DNA of 64,000 nt from Planctomycetota bacterium (GTDB lineage: Bacteria; Planctomycetota; Planctomycetia; Pirellulales; Pirellulaceae): positions 50,069-114,068 of the forward strand of contig VGZA01000011.1 in the NCBI GenBank assembly GCA_016872775.1, read 5' to 3'. The translations under genes were made by a program, and so were the position numbers. Positions 45,402 through 52,931 of this stretch are shown piece after piece (the stretch's first letter is position 1; every line of letters begins with the position of its first letter). The notes beneath the pieces were generated by a model, which made no database searches, was not told the origin of the DNA, and was given only the letters and a program-made list of their open reading frames with translations.

Positions 45402-45878
45402 ATGATGTCTCGTTCGACCGACACGGATTTTCGCTGGTACCGATCAAAAATTGATTGGTGGCTGGTGCCGTTGCTGGCACTGCCGCCGATCGCTTCCGTC
45501 GTGGTGCTTGTTGCCACAATTCAAGCCGGTGACCGCGGCGAATTGCCCTGGGCCATCGCTGCGATGGTCCTTGTATCCGCGTTCTATCTTGGGCTGGTCT
45601 TCCCGATGCGATATGGCATCGGCTCCGATCTGTTGATTGTGCGTTTCGGGCTCTGCCGGCAGAAAGTTGCTTTGGCCCGCATTATCAAGGTCACTCCTAT
45701 CCGGAACCCGCTAGGCTCTCCCGCGTTGTCTTTGGACCGATTCAAGATCGAATACGGAAAGGGACAGTTTCAATCGGTTGAGATCTCGCCGGCCCATCGC
45801 GAACAGTTCCTGGAGGATCTGGCTTCCCAGGCAGGCCTGGTTCGTCGAGGCAACGGTCTCGAACGAACGGCGGTTTGA
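45402..45878 (+). CDS. Small membrane protein with bacterial PH-like domain
   Basis: A 158-residue protein. Two hydrophobic helices (WWLVPLLALPPIASVVVLVATI at about 19-40 and LPWAIAAMVLVSAFYLGLVFPM at about 48-70) are followed by a soluble C-terminal domain, GIGSDLLIVRFGLCRQKVALARIIKVTPIRNPLGSPALSLDRFKIEYG...SVEISPAHREQFLEDLA. The domain matches the bPH pattern (IRFGLxxxxIPxxxIxxV...SLDRIxIxY...xISPxxxxxFLxxL) seen in YyaB-like proteins. Bacterial PH domains sit at the membrane in unknown complexes. ATG 45402 or 45405 follows CAGGAG. No obvious operon partner; the next gene is 101 bp away. Confidence 0.78.
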   Translation: MMSRSTDTDFRWYRSKIDWWLVPLLALPPIASVVVLVATIQAGDRGELPWAIAAMVLVSAFYLGLVFPMRYGIGSDLLIVRFGLCRQKVALARIIKVTPIRNPLGSPALSLDRFKIEYGKGQFQSVEISPAHREQFLEDLASQAGLVRRGNGLERTAV

Positions 45879-45911
45879 ACCGCCCCGCCGCCCTGGGAAC
45901 TCAAATCTATC

Positions 45912-45940
45912 TTGTTTGCTTTTGGCATAAGAAATACGAT
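45912..45940 (+). promoter_or_regulatory. Possible promoter of glycosyltransferase gene
   Basis: TTGTTT (45912-45917), 17-bp spacer, TACGAT (45935-45940), about 40 bp before the ATG at 45980. It lies in the only A+T-rich part of the short intergenic gap. The match is moderate and based on sequence alone. Confidence 0.3.
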
Positions 45941-45979
45941 TTCGCAAGTGATCATGCGAAACGGGTCGAGGGAGCAAAC

Positions 45980-46834
45980 ATGTCGTCGCAAGTTACGGTG
46001 ATTATTCCATGCAAGAATGAGCGAATGAACTTACGGCCATGCGTCGAATCGGTTCGGGCATTTGCCGATGAGATTCTGGTCGCCGATTCCGGTTCCACCG
46101 ACGGCTCACTCGAAATCGCGCGCGAATTAGGCTGCCGCATTGTCGAACGCGAGTATATTCACTCCGGGAACTTCAAGAACTGGGCGATCCCCCAGGCGCG
46201 TTACCCCTGGGTACTGATTCTGGATGCCGACGAACGGGTTACGCCAGCGCTGGCGACCGAAATCCGTGACCGGGTTGACGAACCGCGCGGATTAGACGGA
46301 TTCTGGATGTTGCGTAACAACTACCTGCTGGGGCACCGAGTCCGGCGAGGTGGCTGGGGCCACGACAAGTTGCTGCGGCTCTTCCGACGCGATCACGGCC
46401 GCTATGTCGGTGACACCGATCATGCGGAGGTTGTGGTCGACACGGGTCGAGTCGGCACGCTCCACGGGCGATTGGAGCATTACACTTCCTGGACGTACGA
46501 GCAGACCTTGAGAAAGATCGAACGCTATACCACGTGGCAGGCGGGAGTCTGGTTCGCTCAGGGTCGCAAGCCGAGCCTGATGAAGCTCGTGCTGAATTTC
46601 CCGATGCGGTTTGTCCGGAGTTATCTGTTGCATTTCGGTTTCCTCGACGGTGTGATCGGCTTTCAAGTGGCGATGCTCACCGCGTATTACTCGTACCTGA
46701 AGCAAGTACGTCTTTGGGAACTTCACCATGCGATCCGGCAGCCCGATCCCGAGCTGGGGCAGGGTCGTGCTTCGGACGATCGGGACATTGCTGGCGGGAG
46801 CGTAACCGACCGAGCAATGCGCCGGGCCAGCTGA
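45980..46834 (+). CDS. Family 2 glycosyltransferase, LPS-core WaaE/KdtX-like
   Basis: A 284-residue GT-A-fold transferase. TVIIPCKNERMNL and EILVADSGSTDGSLEIARELG form the nucleotide-sugar site. LILDADERV carries the metal-binding DxD-like motif. The central GGWGHDKLLRLFRRDHGRYVGDTDHAEV block and a C-terminal hydrophobic part (VLNFPMRFVRSYLLHFGFLDGVIGFQVAMLTAYYSYLK) match the WaaE/KdtX-type beta-1,4-glucosyltransferases that extend LPS inner core. The acceptor is unproven. GAGGGAGC before the ATG at 45980 fixes the start; the longer frame to 45875 overlaps the preceding gene. Monocistronic, with a small hairpin 28 bp after the stop (46862-46876). Confidence 0.87.
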   Translation: MSSQVTVIIPCKNERMNLRPCVESVRAFADEILVADSGSTDGSLEIARELGCRIVEREYIHSGNFKNWAIPQARYPWVLILDADERVTPALATEIRDRVDEPRGLDGFWMLRNNYLLGHRVRRGGWGHDKLLRLFRRDHGRYVGDTDHAEVVVDTGRVGTLHGRLEHYTSWTYEQTLRKIERYTTWQAGVWFAQGRKPSLMKLVLNFPMRFVRSYLLHFGFLDGVIGFQVAMLTAYYSYLKQVRLWELHHAIRQPDPELGQGRASDDRDIAGGSVTDRAMRRAS

Positions 46835-46861
46835 CCGCAATGCGTCATGCAGATGTGGCCG

Positions 46862-46876
46862 GCGGCTTATAGCCGC
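46862..46876 (+). terminator. Small hairpin downstream of glycosyltransferase gene
   Basis: GCGGCT-TAT-AGCCGC forms a perfect 6-bp stem with a 3-nt loop, 28 bp after the stop. It is not followed by a T tract, so terminator function is only possible. Confidence 0.3.
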
Positions 46877-46890
46877 GTTCGTATATCTGC

Positions 46891-46905
46891 TTGGCCGAAG
46901 GCCAT
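46891..46905. repeat. Palindromic inverted repeat, left copy
   Basis: TTGGCCGAAGGCCAT; its exact reverse complement ATGGCCTTCGGCCAA is at 47277-47291. Each copy is itself a hairpin (GGCC-GAA-GGCC). The two copies face each other around the transposase tail at 46931-47062. Confidence 0.6.
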
Positions 46906-46930
46906 TTTCATCCGACGCTGTGAAGTCCAG

Positions 46931-47062
46931 CTAGTCCCAGACGTATTGTTCGTCGAACTCAATACCGTAGTGTGTCAGCATCGCCCGATACTCGTCCTGA
47001 AATGTCCGTTCTCGATGATGTTCCTCCTGGTTGCGAACGTAATACTCCGCGTCGTCGCGTTC
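46931..47062 (-). pseudogene. C-terminal tail of IS200-like / REP-associated tyrosine transposase
   Basis: The minus strand reads ERDDAEYYVRNQEEHHRERTF, then QDEYRAMLTHYGIEFDEQYVWD and a TAG stop at 46931-46933. YIxNQxxHHxxxTFxxEYxxLLxxxGIEYDExYxWD is the conserved end of the Y1-transposase family that includes RAYTs. The catalytic HUH motif and tyrosine are upstream in intact genes and are not present. The frame remains open for about 20 codons further but without family similarity. The fragment is too short for the usual annotation cutoffs. It lies between two inverted palindromes, as expected for RAYT loci. Confidence 0.72.
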
Positions 47063-47276
47063 TTTTCCTAGGGCGTTGCCCTTGTATGTTATTGAGCACT
47101 GACAATATTGATGACCTGAAGCGAGTCTGTATGCAGGTCGTACACCCTGCGCACAGGCGGCCGCCCACAGATCGCCCTGCCCTTGGAGCTCGCACTCCGA
47201 AGCCTAGCATGATCGTGGTCGGTCTCTTGGATCTAACCCGAACAGCCGCTCGCACCGAGCTAGGCTACGGTGACGA

Positions 47277-47291
47277 ATGGCCTTCGGCCAA
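47277..47291. repeat. Palindromic inverted repeat, right copy
   Basis: ATGGCCTTCGGCCAA, the exact reverse complement of 46891-46905, 371 bp away. See the transposase tail between them. Confidence 0.6.
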
Positions 47292-47485
47292 AAGACACAG
47301 GCAGATCCCCTGGCTAACATCTGCTGTGAGTTAAATCGACCGCCCGTATTTCGTTGTGAATCCAATTGTCGGCGGCGCTCATCGCCCGCTAGAATCGGCC
47401 CGGTGCAACGAATGCACTCTCGGCCGGTCATGAAACTCAGTCCCGGTTGGTGGGGTAGCATCTTTGTCTCCCATGAGGAATCGTC

Positions 47486-47899
47486 GTGCCACAACTCGTG
47501 CATGTCGTGTTGCAAATCACTCTGATCTGGTTTGCGGCGTGGTGCCGCCTCTCGCCGGCCGCTCAGAAGACGAATGCGCTCAAAGAGGAATCCCAGTCAA
47601 AGACGGGGGAGTTCGCTGCTGAGCAGGTGGCGGTCGCTTCGCACTTCGGCCCTCTCGGGTTGCAGACGCTGCTCGGGGTGAAGGCCGACCGAAAGTTCCC
47701 GGTGCTCATCGTTCACGGTGACAAGGACAAGCTGCTGTCCGTCGAGTTCGCCCGAGAGAATCGGGACAAGTACAGGAAGGAGGGGCACGAGGTTAAGTAC
47801 GTCGAGGTGGCCGGAATGGGACACGTGTGGGCCACAAAACAGAAAGTGAACGACATGATCTGGGAATTCTTCGACGACCACCCGTTGAACAAGAAGTAG
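47486..47899 (+). pseudogene. Alpha/beta hydrolase remnant lacking the nucleophile region
   Basis: A 137-codon frame whose C-terminal part is a convincing alpha/beta-hydrolase end: FPVLIVHGDKDKLLSVEFAREN (acid Asp), then VKYVEVAGMGHVWATKQKVNDMIWEFFDDHP (catalytic His in GMGH). The nucleophile elbow GxSxG and the oxyanion region, normally 80-100 residues earlier, are absent. The first 40 residues look like a poor signal peptide. The GTG at 47486 has a good TGAGGA seven bases upstream, so the original start may survive and the middle may have been deleted. A shortened but expressed protein is possible; enzymatic activity is not expected. Confidence 0.6.
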
Positions 47900-48000
47900 C
47901 AGGACGGAATCGCCGCTTGCGACTTGGAGTGGCTTCATGACGCTGTCGCGAAATGACCGGCAGCGTTGCGCTACGACTTTCCCGGCCCCCTCATCCCCGG

Positions 48001-48033
48001 CCCTTCTCCCCCGGACATACCGGTGGAGAAGGG
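48001..48033. repeat. Hairpin repeat in intergenic region
   Basis: CCCTTCTCCCCCGG and CCGGTGGAGAAGGG form a 14-bp stem with one mismatch around an ACATA loop. The preceding CCCCCTCATCCCCGG resembles a repeat common in many high-G+C and planctomycete intergenic regions. It may terminate transcription from the hydrolase remnant. Confidence 0.55.
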
Positions 48034-48191
48034 AGGACAGAAGCTTGTGAACTGCGCTCGTCACGGTTTTGCTTCTGGACGGGTGCTTAGAACCGCCGTC
48101 GCGGCTCCTCGGGTTGAAACGCGATCTGATTTGGCGCACAGTGATGGTGTTGCGCCGGTGGTCGAATTCGATCTGACATGGAGTCGGCAAG

Positions 48192-51100
48192 ATGCGAGGT
48201 TTCCATTTGCTTTTGTGCCGAGTGTTCCTTGCCGTGGCGGCGGTTGCGGTGGGGCCCGGACGAACGATCGGCGCCGTCGATTTCGAACGCGACGTTCATC
48301 CGATCCTGCGCGCGCGGTGTTTCGAATGCCATGACGGGCGCAGGCAGCAATCTGGATTACGACTTGATGTACGTTCCCGCGCCACGCGCGGCGGGGAATC
48401 GGGAAAAGCGGCGATCGTGGCCGGACAGGTCGACGACAGCGAATTGATTCGCCGCATCGCAACCTCGGACGCGGATCTTGTCATGCCGCCGGAAGGCGAG
48501 CGGCTCACGGCCGAGCAGATTCGCATCCTGATGGACTGGGTCCGCGAGGGGGCGAGCTGGCCCGATTCGCTGGCAAACGAGCGATCGATCGGCGACCATT
48601 GGGCGTTTAAGGCGCCGCAGCGCCCCATTCCGCCGGGCGCGGCTAGCTCCCTGATCGAAGGCACGCCGGTGGATGCTTTCATCCTCGAACGCCTGAACCG
48701 CGAAGGCCTGAAATTGTCGCCGCCGGCGGACAAGGCCACGCTGGCCCGGCGGCTGCACCTCGACCTGATCGGCTTACCGCCCGCTCCGGAGCAGATCGAC
48801 GCGTTTGTCACCGATCCGTCTCCGCAGGCCTACGAACGGCTCGTCACCCAGTTGCTCGAATCGCCCCATTATGGTGAACGCTGGGGGCGGTTGTGGCTCG
48901 ATGCGGCGAGGTACGCCGACAGCGACGGCTTCGAAAAAGATAAGCCGCGCTTCGTTCATTTCTATCGTGATTGGGTCATCCAGGCCCTGAATCGTGACCT
49001 GCCGTACGATCAGTTTGTCATCGAACAGATTGCCGGTGACCTGCTGCCGGCACCGACGCAGGACCAACTGGTGGCGACCGGATTTCTGCGCAACTCCATG
49101 ATCAACGAGGAGGGTGGGATCGATCCCGAGCAGTTTCGGATGGAAGCGATGTTTGACCGGATGGATGCGATTGGCAAGAGCATCCTCGGGCTGACAATTC
49201 AGTGCGGGCAATGCCATTCCCACAAATTCGATCCGCTTACGCAGCAGGAATACTACGAGATGTTCGCGTTTTTGAACAACGCTCACGAGGCGAACATCAC
49301 GGTCTATGCGGCGGAGGAGGCAAAACGGCGAGCCGAGATTCAATTGCAGGTGGAGCAGATTGAGAACGAACTGCGATCACGCGATCCCGATTGGCTGAAT
49401 CGGATGGCCGTATGGGAGGCCGACCAACAGCGCCGGCGCGCACGCTGGGCGCTCGTGCGACCGGAACTCGACAGCAGCGGCGGGCAAAAGCACTATCTGC
49501 TCGACGACGGATCGGTGCTCGCGGCAGGCTATGCACCCACCAAGCACTCGACCGAATTCAGCGTAAAGACCGACTTGCAGCGAGTCACCGCGATTCGCCT
49601 GGAGTTACTGAACGACGCCAATCTGACGCGGGGCGGACCAGGCCGGTCGGTGCACGGACTTTTTGCGCTTACCGAGTTCAAAGTACAGGCCGGGGTGAAC
49701 GACGATCCCAAAGCCCTGTCCGATGTGAAGATCGGTCGCGCTGCCGCCTCGGCAAATGCCGCCGAAGGGGAGCTCGACAAACGCTTTGACGATCGCTCGA
49801 ACCGGCGGCGACTGATCGGACCGATCACGTTCGCGATCGACGGTAAGGACGAAACGGCATGGAGCCCCGATATCGGTTGGGGGCGCAGCAATGTGCCGCA
49901 GGAAGCCGTGTTTGTTCTCGAGCAACCCCAGGAACTGGGCGGTAAGGGCCGACTCACGTTTCGTCTGACGCAGAACCATGGCGGGTGGAACAGCGACGAC
50001 AATCAGAATAACAACCTGGGCCGATTCCGATTCTGGATCAGCGATGACGAGAACGCGGATGCCGACGTATTGCCCCCGAACATTCGCGAGATCGTCGACC
50101 TGCCGCGCGAACAGCGATCGGCCGAACAGCAGGCAGCGCTGTTCTCCATCTGGCGTACGACCGTGCCGGAATGGAAGGCGGACAACGAGCGCGTGGAGGC
50201 GTTGTGGAAATCGCATCCGCCGGGCACCACGCAATTGGCGTATCGGGAGCGTTCGGAAATGCGCCCCACGCATCTGCTGAAACGCGGTGATTTTCTCAAG
50301 CCGGTATCGCTGGTGACACCGGGCGTACCGGCATTCCTGCACCGTTTGCCGGAAGACGCGCCGCGAACGCGCCTGACGTTCGCTCGATGGCTGGTCGACC
50401 CCTATTCGCCGACGACGGCGCGCGCGATCGTAAATCGAGTCTGGCAGTCTTATTTTGGCATGGGGATTGTCAGTACGAGCGAGGACTTTGGAACGCAGGC
50501 CGAACCGCCATCCCATCCGGAACTTCTCGACTGGCTGGCATGCGAGTTCATGGAGCCGACGATGCAACTTCCATCGGCGTCCAACACGCCGTGGAGTCTG
50601 AAGCGGCTGCATCAATTGATTGTGCTGTCGGCGACTTATCGGCAGTCGTCGCGAGTCACCCCGGCATTGCTGGCTGCCGATCCGGAGAATCGCCTGCTGA
50701 CGCGAGCGCCCCGCGTGCGTGTCGATGCCGAGATCGTCCGGGATATTGCGCTCGCCGCCAGTGGCCTGTTGAGCAGGGAAATTGGTGGCCCCAGCGTTTA
50801 TCCGCCGATCCCGGCTTTTCTGATGCAGCCACCCGCCAGCTACGGTCCCAAAGCCTGGCCGGAACAGACCGGCTCCGCCCGGTACCGACGAGCGACGTAT
50901 ACGTTTCGATTTCGTTCGGTTCCGTATCCCGCATTGCAGGCCTTCGACGCGCCGAACGGGGACTTCGCCTGCGTGAAGCGATCGCGAACGAATACACCGA
51001 TCCAGGCGCTTACGATGCTGAACGAACCGGTGTTTGTCGAGTGCGCTCAGGCACTGGGATTGCGAACGTTGTCCGAAGCAGGGCCCGACGACAAGGACCG

Positions 51101-51350
51101 ACTTGGATTTGCCTTCCGGCAAGTGCTGGGGCGATTGCCGGACGAGCAGGAAATGACTCTGCTTTCGGCGATGATCATGCGGCAGCGCGATCGGCTGCAG
51201 CGTTCGGACGCCGACTGCTGGTCGATCATCGCGAGCCGTCCGGAAGATTACCGCAGGCTGCCGAACTCATGCACTCCGGCCGAATGGGCGACCTGGACCG
51301 TGCTGGCTCGCGTGTTGTTGAATCTGGATGAGACCATCACCAAAGAATAG
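48192..51350 (+). CDS. PSCyt1-DUF1549-DUF1553 planctomycete cytochrome-like protein with inserted beta domain
   Basis: A 1052-residue exported protein. Signal peptide LLLCRVFLAVAAVAVGPGRTIGA. PSCyt1 heme site CFECHD near residues 43-48, then SGLRLDVRSRATRGGESGKAAI and LVMPPEGERLTAEQI. DUF1549: LHLDLIGLPPAPEQIDAF, HYGERWGRLWLDAARYADSDGFEKD and the second heme-like CGQCHSHKFDPLTQ. An extra segment of about 150 residues at 430-600 (SVLAAGYAPTKHSTEFSVKTDLQRVTAIRLELLND) looks like a galactose-binding-type beta-sandwich; it is missing from the 33255 copy. DUF1553: LTFARWLVDPYSPTTARAIVNRVWQSYFG and NTPIQALTMLNEPVF. The ATG at 48192 is preceded by GGAG. It pairs with the DUF1501 gene at 51400. Confidence 0.9.
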   Translation: MRGFHLLLCRVFLAVAAVAVGPGRTIGAVDFERDVHPILRARCFECHDGRRQQSGLRLDVRSRATRGGESGKAAIVAGQVDDSELIRRIATSDADLVMPPEGERLTAEQIRILMDWVREGASWPDSLANERSIGDHWAFKAPQRPIPPGAASSLIEGTPVDAFILERLNREGLKLSPPADKATLARRLHLDLIGLPPAPEQIDAFVTDPSPQAYERLVTQLLESPHYGERWGRLWLDAARYADSDGFEKDKPRFVHFYRDWVIQALNRDLPYDQFVIEQIAGDLLPAPTQDQLVATGFLRNSMINEEGGIDPEQFRMEAMFDRMDAIGKSILGLTIQCGQCHSHKFDPLTQQEYYEMFAFLNNAHEANITVYAAEEAKRRAEIQLQVEQIENELRSRDPDWLNRMAVWEADQQRRRARWALVRPELDSSGGQKHYLLDDGSVLAAGYAPTKHSTEFSVKTDLQRVTAIRLELLNDANLTRGGPGRSVHGLFALTEFKVQAGVNDDPKALSDVKIGRAAASANAAEGELDKRFDDRSNRRRLIGPITFAIDGKDETAWSPDIGWGRSNVPQEAVFVLEQPQELGGKGRLTFRLTQNHGGWNSDDNQNNNLGRFRFWISDDENADADVLPPNIREIVDLPREQRSAEQQAALFSIWRTTVPEWKADNERVEALWKSHPPGTTQLAYRERSEMRPTHLLKRGDFLKPVSLVTPGVPAFLHRLPEDAPRTRLTFARWLVDPYSPTTARAIVNRVWQSYFGMGIVSTSEDFGTQAEPPSHPELLDWLACEFMEPTMQLPSASNTPWSLKRLHQLIVLSATYRQSSRVTPALLAADPENRLLTRAPRVRVDAEIVRDIALAASGLLSREIGGPSVYPPIPAFLMQPPASYGPKAWPEQTGSARYRRATYTFRFRSVPYPALQAFDAPNGDFACVKRSRTNTPIQALTMLNEPVFVECAQALGLRTLSEAGPDDKDRLGFAFRQVLGRLPDEQEMTLLSAMIMRQRDRLQRSDADCWSIIASRPEDYRRLPNSCTPAEWATWTVLARVLLNLDETITKE

Positions 51351-51399
51351 TCAAGAAAATAGTCATTGGATCAATTCGATCGGGGATCGGGGTGCGTTC

Positions 51400-52845
51400 A
51401 TGGAAATCGACCGGAACCACGGAACATCGTCGGAGCGTAGTTTAGTTGCCCGGCGCTGGTTTCTTCAGCAGTGTGGCGTAGGACTTGGTGCCGCGGCCCT
51501 GGCCGCGGAATTCACCGCGGACGGGTTCGCCGGCGAACGGGGAAACTCGGAGTCTCTCTCGCAGGAGCACGTCCGCCCACTGCATTTTGAGCCCAAGGCG
51601 AAACGGGTTATTTACCTATTTATGGCTGGAGCGCCGAGTCACCTCGAGCTATTTGACTATAAACCCAAACTGGCGGAACTGGATGGACAATTGCCGCCCC
51701 CGGGGCTGCTGGAAGGGTATCGCGCGGCGTTCATTAATCCGAATTCGAGGTTGCTCGGCCCGAAATTCAAGTTCGCCCGTTATGGCCAGTCCGGCGCGGA
51801 ACTTTCGGAGTTGTTGCCGAAGACCGCGGAAATCGTCGACGAAATGGCGATCGTTCGCTCGATGGTGACCGACGCATTCAATCACGCGCCCGCGCAACTG
51901 CTGATGAACACCGGTGCGCAGCAATTCGGACGGCCAAGCTTCGGGGCCTGGAGCTTGTACGGGCTCGGAAATGGCGCACGCGACCTACCGGGATTCGTCG
52001 TCTTCAGTACCGGAAGTAAAGGTCCCAGCGGCGGCAACTCGTGCTGGGGCAGCGGATTTCTTCCCACGGTTCATCAGGGCGTGACGTTTCGCGTCGGTGC
52101 CGAACCGGTGCTTTACCTGGCGAATCCGCCCGGTATCGACGGCGCAATGCAACGCGATTCGCTCGAAACGATTCAAGGCCTGAATCAACATCGCCTGAGC
52201 GCCATCGGCGATCCGGAAATCGCTACCCGTATCCGTGCCTACGAAATGGCCGGCCAGATGCAGAACTCAGCGCCCGATCTGATCGATCTCGCCCGCGAGC
52301 CGCAACATATCCTTGACCTGTACGGCGCTGAACCCGGTAAGTCGACCTTTGCCAACGCCGCGCTGCTGGCCCGCCGACTGGTTGAACGCGGTGTGCGATT
52401 CGTGCAGATCTACCACGAGGCATGGGATCAGCATGGCAATCTGGTCAACGATCTGAAAAAGAACTGCAAGAATACGGATCAGGCGTGTGCCGCGCTGATT
52501 ACCGACCTCAAACAGCGGGGATTGCTCCAAGATACATTGGTGATCTGGGGCGGTGAATTCGGCAGGACACCGATGGTTCAGGGCGGAAACGACGGGCGCG
52601 ATCACCACCCCAGCGCCTTTACCGTCTGGATGGCCGGCGGCGGAATTAAGCCAGGACTGACGCTCGGTTCCACCGACGAACTCGGATTCCATGCGGTCGA
52701 GGACCGCGTGCACGTCCACGATCTGCACGCCACCCTCCTGCAACTGCTCGGTTTCGATCATGCGCGATTGACGTTCAAGTTCCAGGGCCGAATGTTTCGA
52801 CTGACCGATGTCCATGGGCAGGTTGTCAAGAAACTGCTCGCATAA
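51400..52845 (+). CDS. DUF1501 protein, partner of upstream PSCyt1-DUF1549-DUF1553 gene
   Basis: A 481-residue DUF1501 protein with a twin-arginine-like signal (ARRWFLQQCGVGLGAAALAAEF). Motifs: KRVIYLFMAGAPSHLELFDYKPKL, VTDAFNHAPAQLLMNTG, QIYHEAWDQHGN, VIWGGEFGRTPMVQGGNDGRDHHPSAFTVWMAGGGIKPG and LGFDHARLTFKFQGRMFRLTDVHGQVV. It is much closer to 36094-37542 than to the other two DUF1501 genes, consistent with co-duplication of the two-gene module. Start ATG 51400, 50 bp after the cytochrome-like gene; the ribosome site is weak (GGGG). Confidence 0.92.
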   Translation: MEIDRNHGTSSERSLVARRWFLQQCGVGLGAAALAAEFTADGFAGERGNSESLSQEHVRPLHFEPKAKRVIYLFMAGAPSHLELFDYKPKLAELDGQLPPPGLLEGYRAAFINPNSRLLGPKFKFARYGQSGAELSELLPKTAEIVDEMAIVRSMVTDAFNHAPAQLLMNTGAQQFGRPSFGAWSLYGLGNGARDLPGFVVFSTGSKGPSGGNSCWGSGFLPTVHQGVTFRVGAEPVLYLANPPGIDGAMQRDSLETIQGLNQHRLSAIGDPEIATRIRAYEMAGQMQNSAPDLIDLAREPQHILDLYGAEPGKSTFANAALLARRLVERGVRFVQIYHEAWDQHGNLVNDLKKNCKNTDQACAALITDLKQRGLLQDTLVIWGGEFGRTPMVQGGNDGRDHHPSAFTVWMAGGGIKPGLTLGSTDELGFHAVEDRVHVHDLHATLLQLLGFDHARLTFKFQGRMFRLTDVHGQVVKKLLA

Positions 52846-52931
52846 GCAATTCCAAGGTGGGTAGAGTTCGCTCGAAGTTGGAAGCGAATCGGCGATCCGG
52901 CAATACCGGTGAAAGCCCACTGTCGAGGTCG

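Larger units (their letters stand above)
46835..47485. other. Scar region without intact genes
   Basis: This 651-bp stretch contains a hairpin, two inverted GGCCGAAGGCC palindromes (46891-46905 and 47277-47291) and between them the tail of an IS200-like/RAYT transposase. The rest has no recognisable coding content. Confidence 0.6.

Noticed and set aside
49605..51122. Long minus-strand frame of about 500 codons
   Set aside because: Antisense shadow of the DUF1549/DUF1553 gene in high G+C DNA.
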